64,000 nucleotides of DNA, taken from contig DATASX010000117.1 in NCBI GenBank assembly GCA_036269075.1, positions 1 through 64,000 on the forward strand. The letters run 5' to 3'. The position numbers and the translations under genes are program-made. Positions 16,710 through 26,515 of this stretch are shown here, one piece after another. The notes beneath the pieces were generated by a model, which searched no databases, had not been told where the DNA came from, and was given only the letters and a program-made list of their open reading frames with translations. Source of the DNA: Sporichthyaceae bacterium. Its GTDB lineage: Bacteria; Actinomycetota; Actinomycetes; Sporichthyales; Sporichthyaceae. How positions within the stretch are numbered: position 1 is the stretch's first letter; every line of letters starts with the position of its first letter.

Positions 16710-17732
16710 ATGGCTGCTGACTCGTTCTCTTCAGTCCGTCGGATTGCCGCCGTCGGTGGCCTGACCACAGTCGTCACGCTGATCGCCGCCCCCGGGGTGG
16801 CCCACGCCATGCCCGACGGCTGCAAGACCGCGCAGTCCGGGGCGGTCAGCTGCTCGGTCGTCCCGACCTCGGGGCTGATCACGCTGACCGTGCCGAAGGG
16901 CGTGAGCAAGATCGAGGTTCGGGCGGCCGGCGGTTCCGGTGGCACGAGTTTCGGCGTGACCGGCGGGCGCGGTGCGCTGATCCACAACGGTGCGCTGCCG
17001 GTGACCCCCGGCGACGAGCTCTGGATCCGCGCCGGTTGGGCCGGCGCCGATGCCGGGCAGGACCGCGGCCGCGGCGGCTCGGGCGGCGCGCTGAACACCG
17101 GCGCGGGCGGTACGGGCGGCGCGGCCGGTGCCGCGGGCGGCGGCGGCGCGACCGAGATCCTGGACCACACCACCGGCCTGGCCCTGCTGATCGCCGGCGG
17201 CGGCGGCGGCGCGGGTGGGGACGGCGACGGCCGCGGCATGCCGCTGTTCGGTGGGTCCGGTGGCGACGCCGGGGCCGGGGGCGGCGACGGCTACGGCAAG
17301 GGATCCGGCGAGGGCGGCAGCGCCCCGAGCTTCGGCGTCGCGAAGGCGCTGACCGGACCGACGGGGCATGACGGGGGCGGGCGCGGTCCCGGTGGCGGCG
17401 GCGCCGGCGGCGGGGCAGGGGTGGGCGGTGCCGCGACCGGGGCCGCCGATGCGACCAGCAGCGGCGGGGGCGGGGCGGGCGGCGGCAGCCTCGGGGCGGG
17501 GACGGTTCCCGGCGACGGTGCGTTGTCGAACGATCGCGAGGGCTGGTTGTCGTTGAGTTGGGCGGTGTCCGCGACCCCGGCGACCCCGGCTGCCCCGGCG
17601 ACCCCGGCTGCCCCGGCGACCCCGGCGGCCCCGGCCACCCCGGCGGCGGCCGACGGAGCCGCCGCGGGGCCCACCACGGGTGGTTCTGACGGGCAGTCAG
17701 CCTCGGGTCAGACCGACCTCTCGGGGGGCTGA
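16710..17732 (+). CDS. Secreted glycine-rich (PGRS-like) protein with ATPAAP tail
   Basis: A 340-residue protein with a Sec signal peptide (cleavage expected after APGVAHA, about residue 32). A short conserved-looking domain with two Cys (CKTAQSGAVSC) is followed by a beta segment (ITLTVPKGVSKIEVRAAGG). Residues about 70-285 are very Gly/Ala-rich (GGxGG patterns), like the glycine-rich region of PE_PGRS and plant-type GRP proteins. The C-terminus holds repeats of ATPAAP at about 290-312. It is likely a cell-envelope protein. ATG 16695 is an alternative start five codons upstream. Confidence 0.75.
   Translation: MAADSFSSVRRIAAVGGLTTVVTLIAAPGVAHAMPDGCKTAQSGAVSCSVVPTSGLITLTVPKGVSKIEVRAAGGSGGTSFGVTGGRGALIHNGALPVTPGDELWIRAGWAGADAGQDRGRGGSGGALNTGAGGTGGAAGAAGGGGATEILDHTTGLALLIAGGGGGAGGDGDGRGMPLFGGSGGDAGAGGGDGYGKGSGEGGSAPSFGVAKALTGPTGHDGGGRGPGGGGAGGGAGVGGAATGAADATSSGGGGAGGGSLGAGTVPGDGALSNDREGWLSLSWAVSATPATPAAPATPAAPATPAAPATPAAADGAAAGPTTGGSDGQSASGQTDLSGG
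17571..17648 (+). repeat. 18-bp coding repeats (ATPAAP units)
   Basis: Near-identical units of the form GCGACCCCGGCTGCCCCG repeat about four times within the glycine-rich secreted protein gene and encode a Pro/Ala/Thr stalk near its C-terminus. This is typical of envelope-spanning linkers. Confidence 0.8.
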
Positions 17733-17937
17733 CGAGCACCCCGCGGAGCAAACGGACAGGACCGGACGGTTCGGGACGAGACGCCGCGCGCGCGTCCCCC
17801 GGAGGGCGCAATTTCCTGGCGGGCACTCAACTCCGGTGGATTCATGAACCGGTCGATCCATTCCCAGTGCCTGCGACAGGGCGGACGAGTCAACCGGCTC
17901 GGCTGTCGATGCAGCGCCAGCCTGTTCGGGAGACCTC

Positions 17938-18813
17938 ATGCACAGCATCAGCACCAGGGCGACCGTCCACGGACGGCGCCGTAACCTCACCCGCTTCGGC
18001 ACGGTCGCGGGCTGCGCCATCGTCGGCGCCGGCTTCGCGATTTCCTCCGCGTTCGCCGCGACCAACGTTTCCGTCGACCCGCTGACCAGCTCGCTGACGA
18101 TCAACGGCGCTCCGGTCACGGTCAAGGTCGAGATCCCCAACCAGACCGCCGACGTGCTCGACCTGAGCGCGCTGACCCTCGCGCCGCTCTGCATGACCGC
18201 CACCCCCGGCGCCCCGTCCGGCGCTGCGCCGCTGACCGACGTGTGCGGCACCGCCAGCACGGACTTCAGCATCGGTGCGATCACCGTCGACTCGAGCAGC
18301 TTCAACTGTTCCGCCGCCAGCCCGATCTTCAGCGAGGTCCTGCCGCAGGCCACTGCCGGCAACGCGCAGTACACCGTGAACGGCATCAGCATCGGCACCA
18401 GCGGTGACTGCATCCTGGACGTCCCCGTTCGGGTCGTGGGCAGCTCCGTGACCCCGGGCACCTACCACTTCGTCGCCGGCGCCGTCGAGGCGGACCCGAC
18501 GGCCGGCACCACTCTGATCAGCTCCAACGGCCTCAACCCGACCGCGTTCCTGGTGAACGCCGGCCCGACCGTCACCCCGCCGGTCACCCCGCCGGTCACC
18601 CCGCCGCACAACTTCACCCCGCCGGCGACTCACTCCGAGCGCCACGAGGCCCACCGCTGCAGCCCGGACTCGCCGAACAACGGCAACGGGAACCTGGGCT
18701 ACGGCAACAACGGCAACGGCAACGTCGGCAACTGCAACAACGGCAACGGCAACACGGGCGACAACAACAGCGGCAACGGCAACGGCGACCCCCACGAGCG
18801 CGGCGACATCTGA
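17938..18813 (+). CDS. Secreted Asn/Gly-repeat protein 1 of 3
   Basis: A 291-residue protein with an Arg-rich signal peptide (cleavage near AFA-ATN, about residue 40), a 150-residue beta-rich domain with several Cys, a PVTPPVTPP hinge, and a tail from about residue 238. The tail starts HRCSPDSPNNGNG and repeats N-G-N-x-x-G. Its two cysteines are separated by 24 residues and the second lies in VGNCNNG. The next two genes encode the same tail, so the three form a paralogous tandem set. CGGGAGACCT immediately precedes ATG 17938, the same leader as in the next gene. Confidence 0.85.
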   Translation: MHSISTRATVHGRRRNLTRFGTVAGCAIVGAGFAISSAFAATNVSVDPLTSSLTINGAPVTVKVEIPNQTADVLDLSALTLAPLCMTATPGAPSGAAPLTDVCGTASTDFSIGAITVDSSSFNCSAASPIFSEVLPQATAGNAQYTVNGISIGTSGDCILDVPVRVVGSSVTPGTYHFVAGAVEADPTAGTTLISSNGLNPTAFLVNAGPTVTPPVTPPVTPPHNFTPPATHSERHEAHRCSPDSPNNGNGNLGYGNNGNGNVGNCNNGNGNTGDNNSGNGNGDPHERGDI

Positions 18814-18837
18814 GTCACCGTCAGCTCATAACTCCAC

Positions 18838-18869
18838 GTGCGCCGCGGGCCTTCGGGACCGCGGCGCAC
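18838..18869 (+). terminator. Hairpin after secreted Asn/Gly protein 1
   Basis: Arms GTGCGCCGCGG and CCGCGGCGCAC are perfect complements around a TTCG-containing loop, 24 nt after the stop. There is no T-run, as is usual in GC-rich actinobacterial terminators. Confidence 0.75.
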
Positions 18870-18966
18870 CGCCGTTCCCGGCCCGCCCGGACGGCGCAAC
18901 CCGATGGCGGGTTGCGTCCGATTCGTGGATTCATCAGGCAGTCGATGTTTCGAATCGGGAGACCTG

Positions 18967-19680
18967 ATGAACACGGACGATCGCAGCCGTTACCCCGGTG
19001 CGGTCACGGCGCAGCCGTGGCCGGCAATCCGGTTGGACGACACGTCGGATCCCTGGGCCCCGGTCCGCAGGCACTGCCGGCCGGTCACCGTAGCCGCAGC
19101 GCTGCTGGTGCTGGTCGCCGCCTCGGTCGTACCCGCCCAACCCGCCGGCGCGCTGCCTGCCCTGACCACGCCGACCATGACCACGCAGGCCTCGGCCGGC
19201 GGCCCAGTGGGCGTCCACATCAACGACCAGGTGACGCTTTCCGGCGGCACCGTCGCGGTGGGTGGGACCATCACGGTCACGGCCTACGGCCCGGACGACA
19301 CGGGTTGCACCACGGTGGCCAACACGTCCCCGCCGATCACGGTGACCGCCAACGGCACCTACACCTCGGCTGCGTTCGCACCGACCGTCCCCGGCACCTA
19401 CTACTTCATCGCCAGTTACAGCGGCGACGCCGTCAACAACGGCCCGAAGGCCGGCACCTGTGGCGACGCGAACGAGTCGGTGGTCATCACCCACCCGCAG
19501 AACGGAATCCCCGGCAGCCCGTTCTGCGACGGCCCGGGCACGTTCAGCTCCGGGAGCGGCAACCAGGGCTGGGGCAACCTGGGCCACGGCAACCAGGGCA
19601 ACTGCAACGTCGGCGACGGCAACCAGGGCGACCAGAACGACGGCGACGGCAGTGTGGTCAACCACCCCGGCGACGACTGA
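18967..19680 (+). CDS. Secreted Asn/Gly-repeat protein 2 of 3 with Ig-like domain
   Basis: A 237-residue protein. An unusually long N-region precedes the hydrophobic signal (VTVAAALLVLVAASVVPAQPAGA, cleavage about residue 62). Residues 75-165 look like a bacterial Ig-like domain (VTLSGGTVAVGGTITVTAYG, GTYYFIASYSGD). The tail begins at PFCDGPG. It has GNQGWGNLGHGNQGNCNVG, and its Cys pair is separated by 25 residues, nearly the spacing in its neighbours. It starts at ATG 18967 after CGGGAGACCT. It is likely a surface or matrix protein; function is unknown. Confidence 0.85.
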   Translation: MNTDDRSRYPGAVTAQPWPAIRLDDTSDPWAPVRRHCRPVTVAAALLVLVAASVVPAQPAGALPALTTPTMTTQASAGGPVGVHINDQVTLSGGTVAVGGTITVTAYGPDDTGCTTVANTSPPITVTANGTYTSAAFAPTVPGTYYFIASYSGDAVNNGPKAGTCGDANESVVITHPQNGIPGSPFCDGPGTFSSGSGNQGWGNLGHGNQGNCNVGDGNQGDQNDGDGSVVNHPGDD

Positions 19681-19707
19681 CGCCCCGTCACAACAGCGTC
19701 GTACCCG

Positions 19708-19740
19708 TTGCGCCGCGGCTCCTCCGGGGTCGCGGCGCAA
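19708..19740 (+). terminator. Hairpin after secreted Asn/Gly protein 2
   Basis: Arms TTGCGCCGCG and CGCGGCGCAA pair perfectly around a short GC-rich loop, 27 nt after the stop. It is near-identical in stem sequence to the hairpin at 18838-18869, which supports tandem duplication of gene plus terminator. Confidence 0.75.
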
Positions 19741-19890
19741 CTGCGTTCGACGACCCACCCGTTCGGAGCAAGCCTCTGCAAATCGGTCGAAACGCCCACC
19801 ATGCTCATAACCACCGCGAACCGGCGCAGGCTGACCGCGGCAGACGTCGAACGGCCGTCGGGAACCTCCCGCGGCGGAGGGGATCAGACC

Positions 19891-20241
19891 ATGATCGGCA
19901 CCTCGCACATCAAGATCCGGGCCTTTGCCGCGCTCGGTGCGCTGCTGATCCCGGCGGCGCTGGCCGTGACCGCCGGCAACAGCCACGCGTCCGACACGGT
20001 GCGCTTCTCCCCGGCGGCGGTCACCGCCACGGCGACCCCCAACTGCCCGACCGACTCGCCGAAGGACGGGAACGAGAACAAGAACTACGGCGACCTCGGC
20101 AACGAGAACGACGGCTTCTGCGACGTCGGAAACGGAAACACCGACAACAACTCCAACGGCAATGCCAACGGCCCGAACGCGGACACCCCGGCCGAGAACG
20201 CCAAGTGCACCGGTTCGACCGAGTACACCGAGACCTGCTGA
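19891..20241 (+). CDS. Secreted Asn/Gly-repeat protein 3 of 3 (short form)
   Basis: A 116-residue protein that is little more than a signal peptide (cleavage near NSHA-SDT, about residue 35) and the Asn/Gly/Glu tail. The tail begins NCPTDSPKDGNEN and its Cys pair is separated by 24 residues, with the second in DGFCDVGNGN. A final Cys pair lies at the C-terminus. ATG 19891 is chosen over ATG 19801 because GGAGGGG lies just upstream and the signal peptide begins there. Its small size shows that the tail is the shared functional unit of the three proteins. Confidence 0.8.
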   Translation: MIGTSHIKIRAFAALGALLIPAALAVTAGNSHASDTVRFSPAAVTATATPNCPTDSPKDGNENKNYGDLGNENDGFCDVGNGNTDNNSNGNANGPNADTPAENAKCTGSTEYTETC

Positions 20242-20252
20242 CGACCCCGCCG

Positions 20253-20289
20253 GAACCGGCCGCGGCCCTTCGGGGGCCGCGGCCGGTTC
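20253..20289 (+). terminator. Intrinsic terminator after secreted Asn/Gly protein 3
   Basis: A stem of about 16 bp (ACCGGCCGCGGCCC paired with GGGCCGCGGCCGGT) with a TTCG loop is followed by CTGTTTT. This is a strong rho-independent terminator closing the three-gene set. Confidence 0.88.
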
Positions 20290-20423
20290 TGTTTTGCAGG
20301 GGGTGCGCCCCGGTTGGGGGTGAGTGGCCCGCCCGAACGCGGCCCTACGATGGCCTGCGACCCTGCGTCGGAATCCGCGCTCCCGCGAGCCGGCGATCCC
20401 CGGCGAAGCGGAGCCCCAGTCCC

Positions 20424-20981
20424 ATGAAGTTCTCCGGCACGACCCGGCGCGTGCTGGCCGCGTCGACCGGCGCCCTGGTCCTGGCCGGATGCGGCGGCGG
20501 AGGTTCCAGCGCCCCCAGCGACCTCGTGGCAGGCCAGAAGGGCGCTGTCGGCTACTCGGGCCAGCTCAACAGCGTGAAGTCCGCGCCGACCGGGTCACCG
20601 GCCGTGGCCGGGATCGCCGAGATGGTCGTGGGCGGCGGCAGGACGAAGCTCTCGATCACCTCCACCGGGTTCGACAACACCGCCGGCTACGCCGCCTACG
20701 TGGACACCGACGCCTGCTCCGCGGCCGACCCGGGCGGCGGCCACTTCAAGTTCGACGCAGCCGGCCCGGATGCCGTGCCCAACGTGATCCGCGTCGACCT
20801 GGTGTTCGAGGTCAACTCGAAGGGCGTAAAGCAGGTCGCCGTCGACTCCGAGAAGACCTTCACCGGGGCCGCCGGGCCGGCCGCCAAGTCCGTGGTCATC
20901 TACCTCGTCCGGCAGCCGCGCTTCCACGAGGACCAGCCGAACCCGCCGAAGATCGCCTGCGCCGACCTCAAGCCGGAGTGA
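20424..20981 (+). CDS. Putative lipoprotein with CHRD/SOD-like segment
   Basis: A 185-residue protein with a classical lipoprotein signal: LVLAGC at residues 17-22, followed by a Gly-rich linker. The mature domain includes GFDNTAGYAAYVDTDACSAADPGGGHFKF, which recalls the beta-barrel of CHRD or Cu/Zn-SOD-like proteins. The metal-binding His set of SOD is not evident. A second Cys (KIACADLKPE) lies at the C-terminus. Function is unknown. A TACGAT -10-like box lies at 20346-20351. Confidence 0.72.
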   Translation: MKFSGTTRRVLAASTGALVLAGCGGGGSSAPSDLVAGQKGAVGYSGQLNSVKSAPTGSPAVAGIAEMVVGGGRTKLSITSTGFDNTAGYAAYVDTDACSAADPGGGHFKFDAAGPDAVPNVIRVDLVFEVNSKGVKQVAVDSEKTFTGAAGPAAKSVVIYLVRQPRFHEDQPNPPKIACADLKPE

Positions 20982-21015
20982 ACCAGCGCTGCTCCCACGT
21001 CCGGGGGCACCCGGA

Positions 21016-21238
21016 TTGCGCGCTCGGGCCATCGGTGGTCTAGGCTGACCTCCGCCAGACCCGCACCGTGCAGGCGCCGCGAGCGCCGAGGGAGTGCAGC
21101 CCGTCGGACGTAGGTGCCGACGGAGGCCAACCGCAGGAAGCAAGTGAACCTGCGGGGAACAGGCCGCCGCTGCACTGCTATCCATGCCCGCAGCCCGCGT
21201 ACAGACCTTTCAGACACCAGCATCAGACGGAGTAGTAC
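21016..21238 (+). promoter_or_regulatory. rpsD promoter and long 5' leader
   Basis: TTGCGC (21016-21021) and TAGGCT (21041-21046), 19 nt apart, form a plausible promoter. Transcription from about 21053 would give a leader of about 185 nt before the GTG. The leader holds inverted segments (GGCGCCGCGAGCGCC near 21073, and CCGCAGG/CCTGCGG around 21130-21155). S4 is a known autoregulator in other bacteria, so feedback through this leader is possible. GGAG at 21227-21230 is the ribosome site. Confidence 0.5.
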
Positions 21239-21850
21239 GTGGCGAACAATTCGCGTCCCAAAGCCAAGAAGTCCCGCGCGCTGGGCATCCCGCTGACCCC
21301 GAAGTGCGTCAAGTACTTCGAGGCGCGTCCCTACCCGCCGGGCCAGCACGGCCGCGGTCGCAAGCAGACTTCCGACTACAAGGTCCGGTTGCTGGAGAAG
21401 CAGCGGCTGCGCGCCCAGTACGACATCAGCGAGACCCAGCTGCGTCGCGCCTTCGAGCACGCCCACGCCCACACCGGCAAGACCGGTGAGGTGCTGCTGG
21501 CCGACCTCGAGACCCGCCTGGACGCCCTGGTGCTGCGCTCCGGTCTGGCCCGCACGATCTACCAGGCCCGGCAGATGGTCACCCACCAGCACCTCGAGGT
21601 GAACGGCGCCCGCGTCGACCGGCCGTCCTTCCGCGTGCAGCCGGGCGACGTCGTGGCCGTCGCCGACCGTAGCCGCACCAAGAAGAACTTCCTCGTCGCC
21701 GCCGCCGGTGCCAACGCCGCCGAGGTCATCCCGCCGTACCTGCAGGTCAACCACGGCGATCTGAAGTTCCGCCTGGAGCGCCCGCCGGTCCGCACTGAGA
21801 TCCCGGTGATCTGCGACGAGCAGCTGGTCGTCGAGTACTACTCCCGCTGA
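21239..21850 (+). CDS. rpsD: 30S ribosomal protein uS4, stand-alone Streptomyces-type
   Basis: A 203-residue S4 that nucleates 16S rRNA folding. The opening [20 protein letters not shown] and [20 protein letters not shown] match the Streptomyces stand-alone rpsD type rather than the S4 of the alpha-operon. The N-terminal zinc Cys set is lost, with only one Cys left. The S4 RNA-binding motif is [34 protein letters not shown], and the C-terminus [10 protein letters not shown] is canonical. It starts at GTG and is followed directly by a strong terminator, so it is monocistronic. Confidence 0.95.
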   Translation: MANNSRPKAKKSRALGIPLTPKCVKYFEARPYPPGQHGRGRKQTSDYKVRLLEKQRLRAQYDISETQLRRAFEHAHAHTGKTGEVLLADLETRLDALVLRSGLARTIYQARQMVTHQHLEVNGARVDRPSFRVQPGDVVAVADRSRTKKNFLVAAAGANAAEVIPPYLQVNHGDLKFRLERPPVRTEIPVICDEQLVVEYYSR

Positions 21851-21858
21851 CACAGCCC

Positions 21859-21896
21859 GAAGGGGGTGGTGCGCCGCGGGGCGCACCACCCCCTTC
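21859..21896 (+). terminator. Intrinsic terminator of rpsD
   Basis: GAAGGGGGTGGTGCGC pairs perfectly with GCGCACCACCCCCTTC around a 6-nt loop, 8 nt after the rpsD stop. The left-facing flavoprotein gene ends 22 nt further on, so the hairpin can serve both directions. Confidence 0.93.
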
Positions 21897-21917
21897 GTCG
21901 TTCCGGGAGTTCGGACC

Positions 21918-23300
21918 TCAGCCGGCTCGACGCTGCTTGCGCTCCGCCCGACGCTCGACCCGGGTGCCCTTGCGCTCGACCCGGCTGTCACGGCGCGCGT
22001 CGCGCTTGCCCACCCGCCGCGACTTCGCCACCGCGTTCGCGAGCCGGACCTGGGCCATCCCACCGGACGGGGTCATGCCCCAGTTCATCGCCAGCAGCAG
22101 GTTGACGACCTCGTTGTCCTCCTCCGCGGCCGCCAGTACGGCGTGCATCGTGGTCTCGTCGAAGGCCTTGGCCTCCGCGGCGCCGATCTCCGGGTAGGCC
22201 CAGGAGGCCCCGAGCGCACTGCGCCAGGCGTGGTCGACGGCGGACGTCCCGAGGGTGAAGTACCGAGCGGCCACCTCCTCGTCGCTGTCGAGAACGACCG
22301 ACCGGAGCACGGCTGCCTGCACCGTCGCGAGCATCAGGCCGTGGTTGTGGGCCGGGTTGGGACTGCACCAGGCATCGCCGATCGCGACCAGGCCCTTGGG
22401 CAACCCTTCGGCCGTCTCCCAGCGGCGGCGGACGATCTCCGGCACGTGCGTGGTCACGGTGTCGACACCCAACGAGGCGGTCTCGACAATCTTCATCGCC
22501 TCGCCGGGTAGCAGGTCGGCGGCTACGGCGAGCAAGCCGGCGCGGTCGATCGGCGGATGCGCGCCGCGGTAGCCGAAGACCGACAGGACCCACCGGTCGC
22601 CGTCCACCAGACCAAGCCCGACGCCCGAGAGACGCCCCGGGTGCGGGTCGGTGAAGTACAGAAGCGCCGAGTCCGACTGCTCCTCGGGCCGGTCCAGGGT
22701 CAGCGAGGTGAACCGCAGGTCCACGGGAACGCGTTCGATCGCCGGGGCCAGACGACCGGCCGCCGCCAGGAACTGTGCGCACGCCCCGGCGGAGCCCGAG
22801 GCGTCGATGACCAGGTCCGCGGTGATCGACTCGTTGCCCCACCAGGACTCGGTCTGCACACCGGTCAGCCGGTCGCCGACGCCGGTGAGCCCGACGGCCC
22901 GGAACCGGTCCCGGATCTCGACGTTGCCCGGCAGCCGCGCCGCGACGTGGTCGGCCAGGGTTGCGGTCGTGGGTCGGTACAGCGGCCCGCACAGCGCGCC
23001 GGAGCGGCACATGACGTGGCCGAACATCTCCAGGTGCAGCTCGTCGAGGTTGCGCAGCACGGGGACCCCGGCGTCCCGCAGCCCCTCGGCGAACCCGGCC
23101 GCAAGGACCTCCAACGCCGCGATGCCCGGCGGCTGGAGCAACTCGAGGTGCCCGGCGTCCGGCCGCGGCCGCCCGAGCGCAACCGGCTCACGCGGCTCGG
23201 CGTCCAACACCGTCACCTGTTCGTAGGCGTCGGCCACAGCAAGGGCCGCCGTCAAGCCGGCCAGTCCCGAACCCACCACAACTGCGTGCGCGCGCGCCAA
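21918..23300 (-). CDS. FAD-dependent oxidoreductase (halogenase/geranylgeranyl-reductase-like)
   Basis: A 460-residue flavoprotein of the PHBH/tryptophan-halogenase superfamily. The FAD-binding GxGxxG is [18 protein letters not shown] at the N-terminus. The second FAD motif is [21 protein letters not shown]. The last about 35 residues are strongly basic ([20 protein letters not shown]) and unlike the core. The TTG start at 23300 is supported by GGAGG 6 nt upstream. No partner gene points to a substrate, so monooxygenase, reductase or dehydrogenase activity are all open. Confidence 0.8.
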   Translation of the reverse strand: MARAHAVVVGSGLAGLTAALAVADAYEQVTVLDAEPREPVALGRPRPDAGHLELLQPPGIAALEVLAAGFAEGLRDAGVPVLRNLDELHLEMFGHVMCRSGALCGPLYRPTTATLADHVAARLPGNVEIRDRFRAVGLTGVGDRLTGVQTESWWGNESITADLVIDASGSAGACAQFLAAAGRLAPAIERVPVDLRFTSLTLDRPEEQSDSALLYFTDPHPGRLSGVGLGLVDGDRWVLSVFGYRGAHPPIDRAGLLAVAADLLPGEAMKIVETASLGVDTVTTHVPEIVRRRWETAEGLPKGLVAIGDAWCSPNPAHNHGLMLATVQAAVLRSVVLDSDEEVAARYFTLGTSAVDHAWRSALGASWAYPEIGAAEAKAFDETTMHAVLAAAEEDNEVVNLLLAMNWGMTPSGGMAQVRLANAVAKSRRVGKRDARRDSRVERKGTRVERRAERKQRRAG

Positions 23301-23480
23301 AGTAGGCCTCCCCAGATCTCCCCCGGGACGCCCACGCCCCGACGGTCATTTCCCCTCAGGCCACTGTGCTTCGGGAGGGGGCGCGGAACCAGTGCGCTTT
23401 GTCATCGACCCGGGTCATCGCCCCGACCCGACGCGTTCGTGGCACTGCGCCCGCAGCGTCCGGTCCCGCGACCCCCGCAA

Positions 23481-23486
23481 TAGGCT
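23481..23486 (+). promoter_or_regulatory. TAGGCT -10 box of leaderless asnS
   Basis: TAGGCT ends 7 nt before the asnS GTG and there is no Shine-Dalgarno sequence, as expected for a leaderless actinobacterial mRNA. Confidence 0.6.
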
Positions 23487-23493
23487 GCTTGTC

Positions 23494-24903
<1,410 letters not shown>

Positions 24904-24940
24904 CGGCGCGTCACATCTAGACCAGCGCGGCGTGCCCTCT

Positions 24941-25003
24941 CATCTTCTGGCGTGTCCCGCGCCCTTCGCGAGCCGGGAAGGGCGCGGGACACGCCAGAAG
25001 ATG
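24941..25003. repeat. Palindromic repeat copy D (diverged), between convergent genes
   Basis: Perfect 26-nt arms (24941-24966 and 24978-25003) beginning CATCTTCTGGCGTGTCCCGC, with an 11-nt spacer. The arm aligns loosely with copies A-C (CTTCTG...TGTCCC). It lies between asnS and the PEBP-like gene, both of which end here. Confidence 0.88.
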
Positions 25004-25016
25004 GAGCGTGTGGGCG

Positions 25017-25577
25017 CTACTGCTGGGCGGCGGCGACCGTGCCGATCAGGGTCGCGCCGGCGATGGCCTGCTTGCGGATCTGGACCTCGGTGTCGGCCGG
25101 CGTCCCGCCGGTGACGGCGCCGCGGTCGGCGTAGAGCATGAAGTGGTAGTGGTGGATGCCCGTGCCGTCCGGCGGGCACGGCCCCTTCCAACCGACCTTG
25201 CCGGCGCTGTTGGTCTGCTCGTGCGCCCCGGCGGGCAGGTCGCCGCCGGAGATGGTGCCGGACCGGGCGGCCGGTATCCCGTAGACCATCCAGTGCGTGA
25301 ACGGGCCGTTGACGGCGTCCGGGTCGATCACGACGATCGCGATCGAGTTCGCCGCCGCGGGCACCCCGGACCACTTCAGGGTCGGCCGATCGCCGGCGCC
25401 CTTGCAGGTGAAGCGGGTCGGGATCGGGCCGCCGGCCGCGAAGTCCGGACTGGCCAACCGCGGGGCGCCCGAGGCCACCGCGGGCGCCGCGGCGGCGAAA
25501 ACCGGACCGGATCCAGCGCCGGTCGTGGCGACCAGCACGGACAACGAGACGAGGCTGACGCGCAACGGCAGGGCCAT
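25017..25577 (-). CDS. Secreted YbhB/YbcL (PEBP, Raf-kinase-inhibitor-like) protein
   Basis: A 186-residue protein with a signal peptide (cleavage about residue 30, PVFAAAAPAVA). The PEBP fold shows as FTCKGAGDRPTLKWSGVPAAANSIAIVVIDPDA, GPFTHWMVYGIPA and GIHHYHFMLYAD, which together form the anion-binding pocket with DPDA and H-W. Bacterial members are of unclear function. The gene is monocistronic and ends against palindrome D. Confidence 0.88.
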   Translation of the reverse strand: MALPLRVSLVSLSVLVATTGAGSGPVFAAAAPAVASGAPRLASPDFAAGGPIPTRFTCKGAGDRPTLKWSGVPAAANSIAIVVIDPDAVNGPFTHWMVYGIPAARSGTISGGDLPAGAHEQTNSAGKVGWKGPCPPDGTGIHHYHFMLYADRGAVTGGTPADTEVQIRKQAIAGATLIGTVAAAQQ

Positions 25578-25800
25578 GTCGCGATTGTCCTGCTACCACA
25601 GCGCCTGTTCAACCGGTCCCGGGCGTCCGGAGGATGGCCGGATAGGACGTTCGGCCGGTTCGGCGCCATTCCCCCACGCCGCTCCCGCCGGATCGGCCAA
25701 CATCTGGACAAAGGGCGGCAGTAATCGGCGCGACGCGGTCGCGCACCGGGGGGTGCGGGCGGCCGGTCGGCCCGTTTACGGATTCGGCGGGGGCACTGGG

Positions 25801-26508
25801 ATGAACGTCAAGGAACTGCGGAAGGCGTACGCCACCCTGGGGTTGGACGAGGACGCGACGTTGGATCAGGCGCGCGACGCCTATCTGACCTGGGTGTGCC
25901 TCATCGACCACGACTCCGAGAAACCTGCCGCCGATCCCAAGGCCGGCCCGGATTTGATGCACCACGAGCTCGACCTGGCCTGGCACGCGATCGAGCAGGC
26001 CCACGAGCACGGCGTGCTGTTCCCACGCCGGCCGCGGGGCTGTGAACGCTGCGCGGGCCTGCCGGCGGTGCGGGTCACCCTGCACGCCGTCGACCCGGGC
26101 GGTTTCCGACCCCGCACCCGGACGGTGGCCGCCCGGCTGTGCCGCGACTGCGGGCTGGAGACCGCCCGACAGGTTCAGCGCGAGACGATGCGTCGGGGCT
26201 GGTGGGGCGTGCTGGCGCCGTTCGCCAATCTCCGCGCGATCAGCCGGAACAGCACCGAGCGTGCGTTCCTGCGCCGCGTCGACCGGCCGGGGCACGGCAA
26301 GCACCGCAAGCCGAACGACGCGCTGCCCACGGTGCCCTGGTACCGCCGCCGCGACGTGACACTCGGCCGCGGCCTGCCGCTGCTGGCGGGCCTGGCCGCA
26401 CTGGCCCTGATCCTCGGGATCACGCTGCCGAACGGTTCCACCTCGGTCTCGCAGCCGCAGACGTCGGCCGGCACCTCGTCGAGCAGCGGCGCGACCGCCG
26501 GCCAGTGA
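25801..26508 (+). CDS. Membrane-anchored protein with J-domain-like N-terminus and Cys pairs
   Basis: A 235-residue protein. Residues 1-70 (MNVKELRKAYATLGLDEDATLDQARDAYLTWV) look like a degenerate J domain without the HPD motif. Two CxxC pairs (CERC, CRDC) about 40 residues apart could bind zinc. A single transmembrane segment (LLAGLAALALILGIT, about 197-211) is followed by a Ser/Thr-rich tail. Function is unknown. About 220 bp upstream of it hold no recognisable gene. Confidence 0.7.
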   Translation: MNVKELRKAYATLGLDEDATLDQARDAYLTWVCLIDHDSEKPAADPKAGPDLMHHELDLAWHAIEQAHEHGVLFPRRPRGCERCAGLPAVRVTLHAVDPGGFRPRTRTVAARLCRDCGLETARQVQRETMRRGWWGVLAPFANLRAISRNSTERAFLRRVDRPGHGKHRKPNDALPTVPWYRRRDVTLGRGLPLLAGLAALALILGITLPNGSTSVSQPQTSAGTSSSSGATAGQ

Positions 26509-26515
26509 GCCGCGC

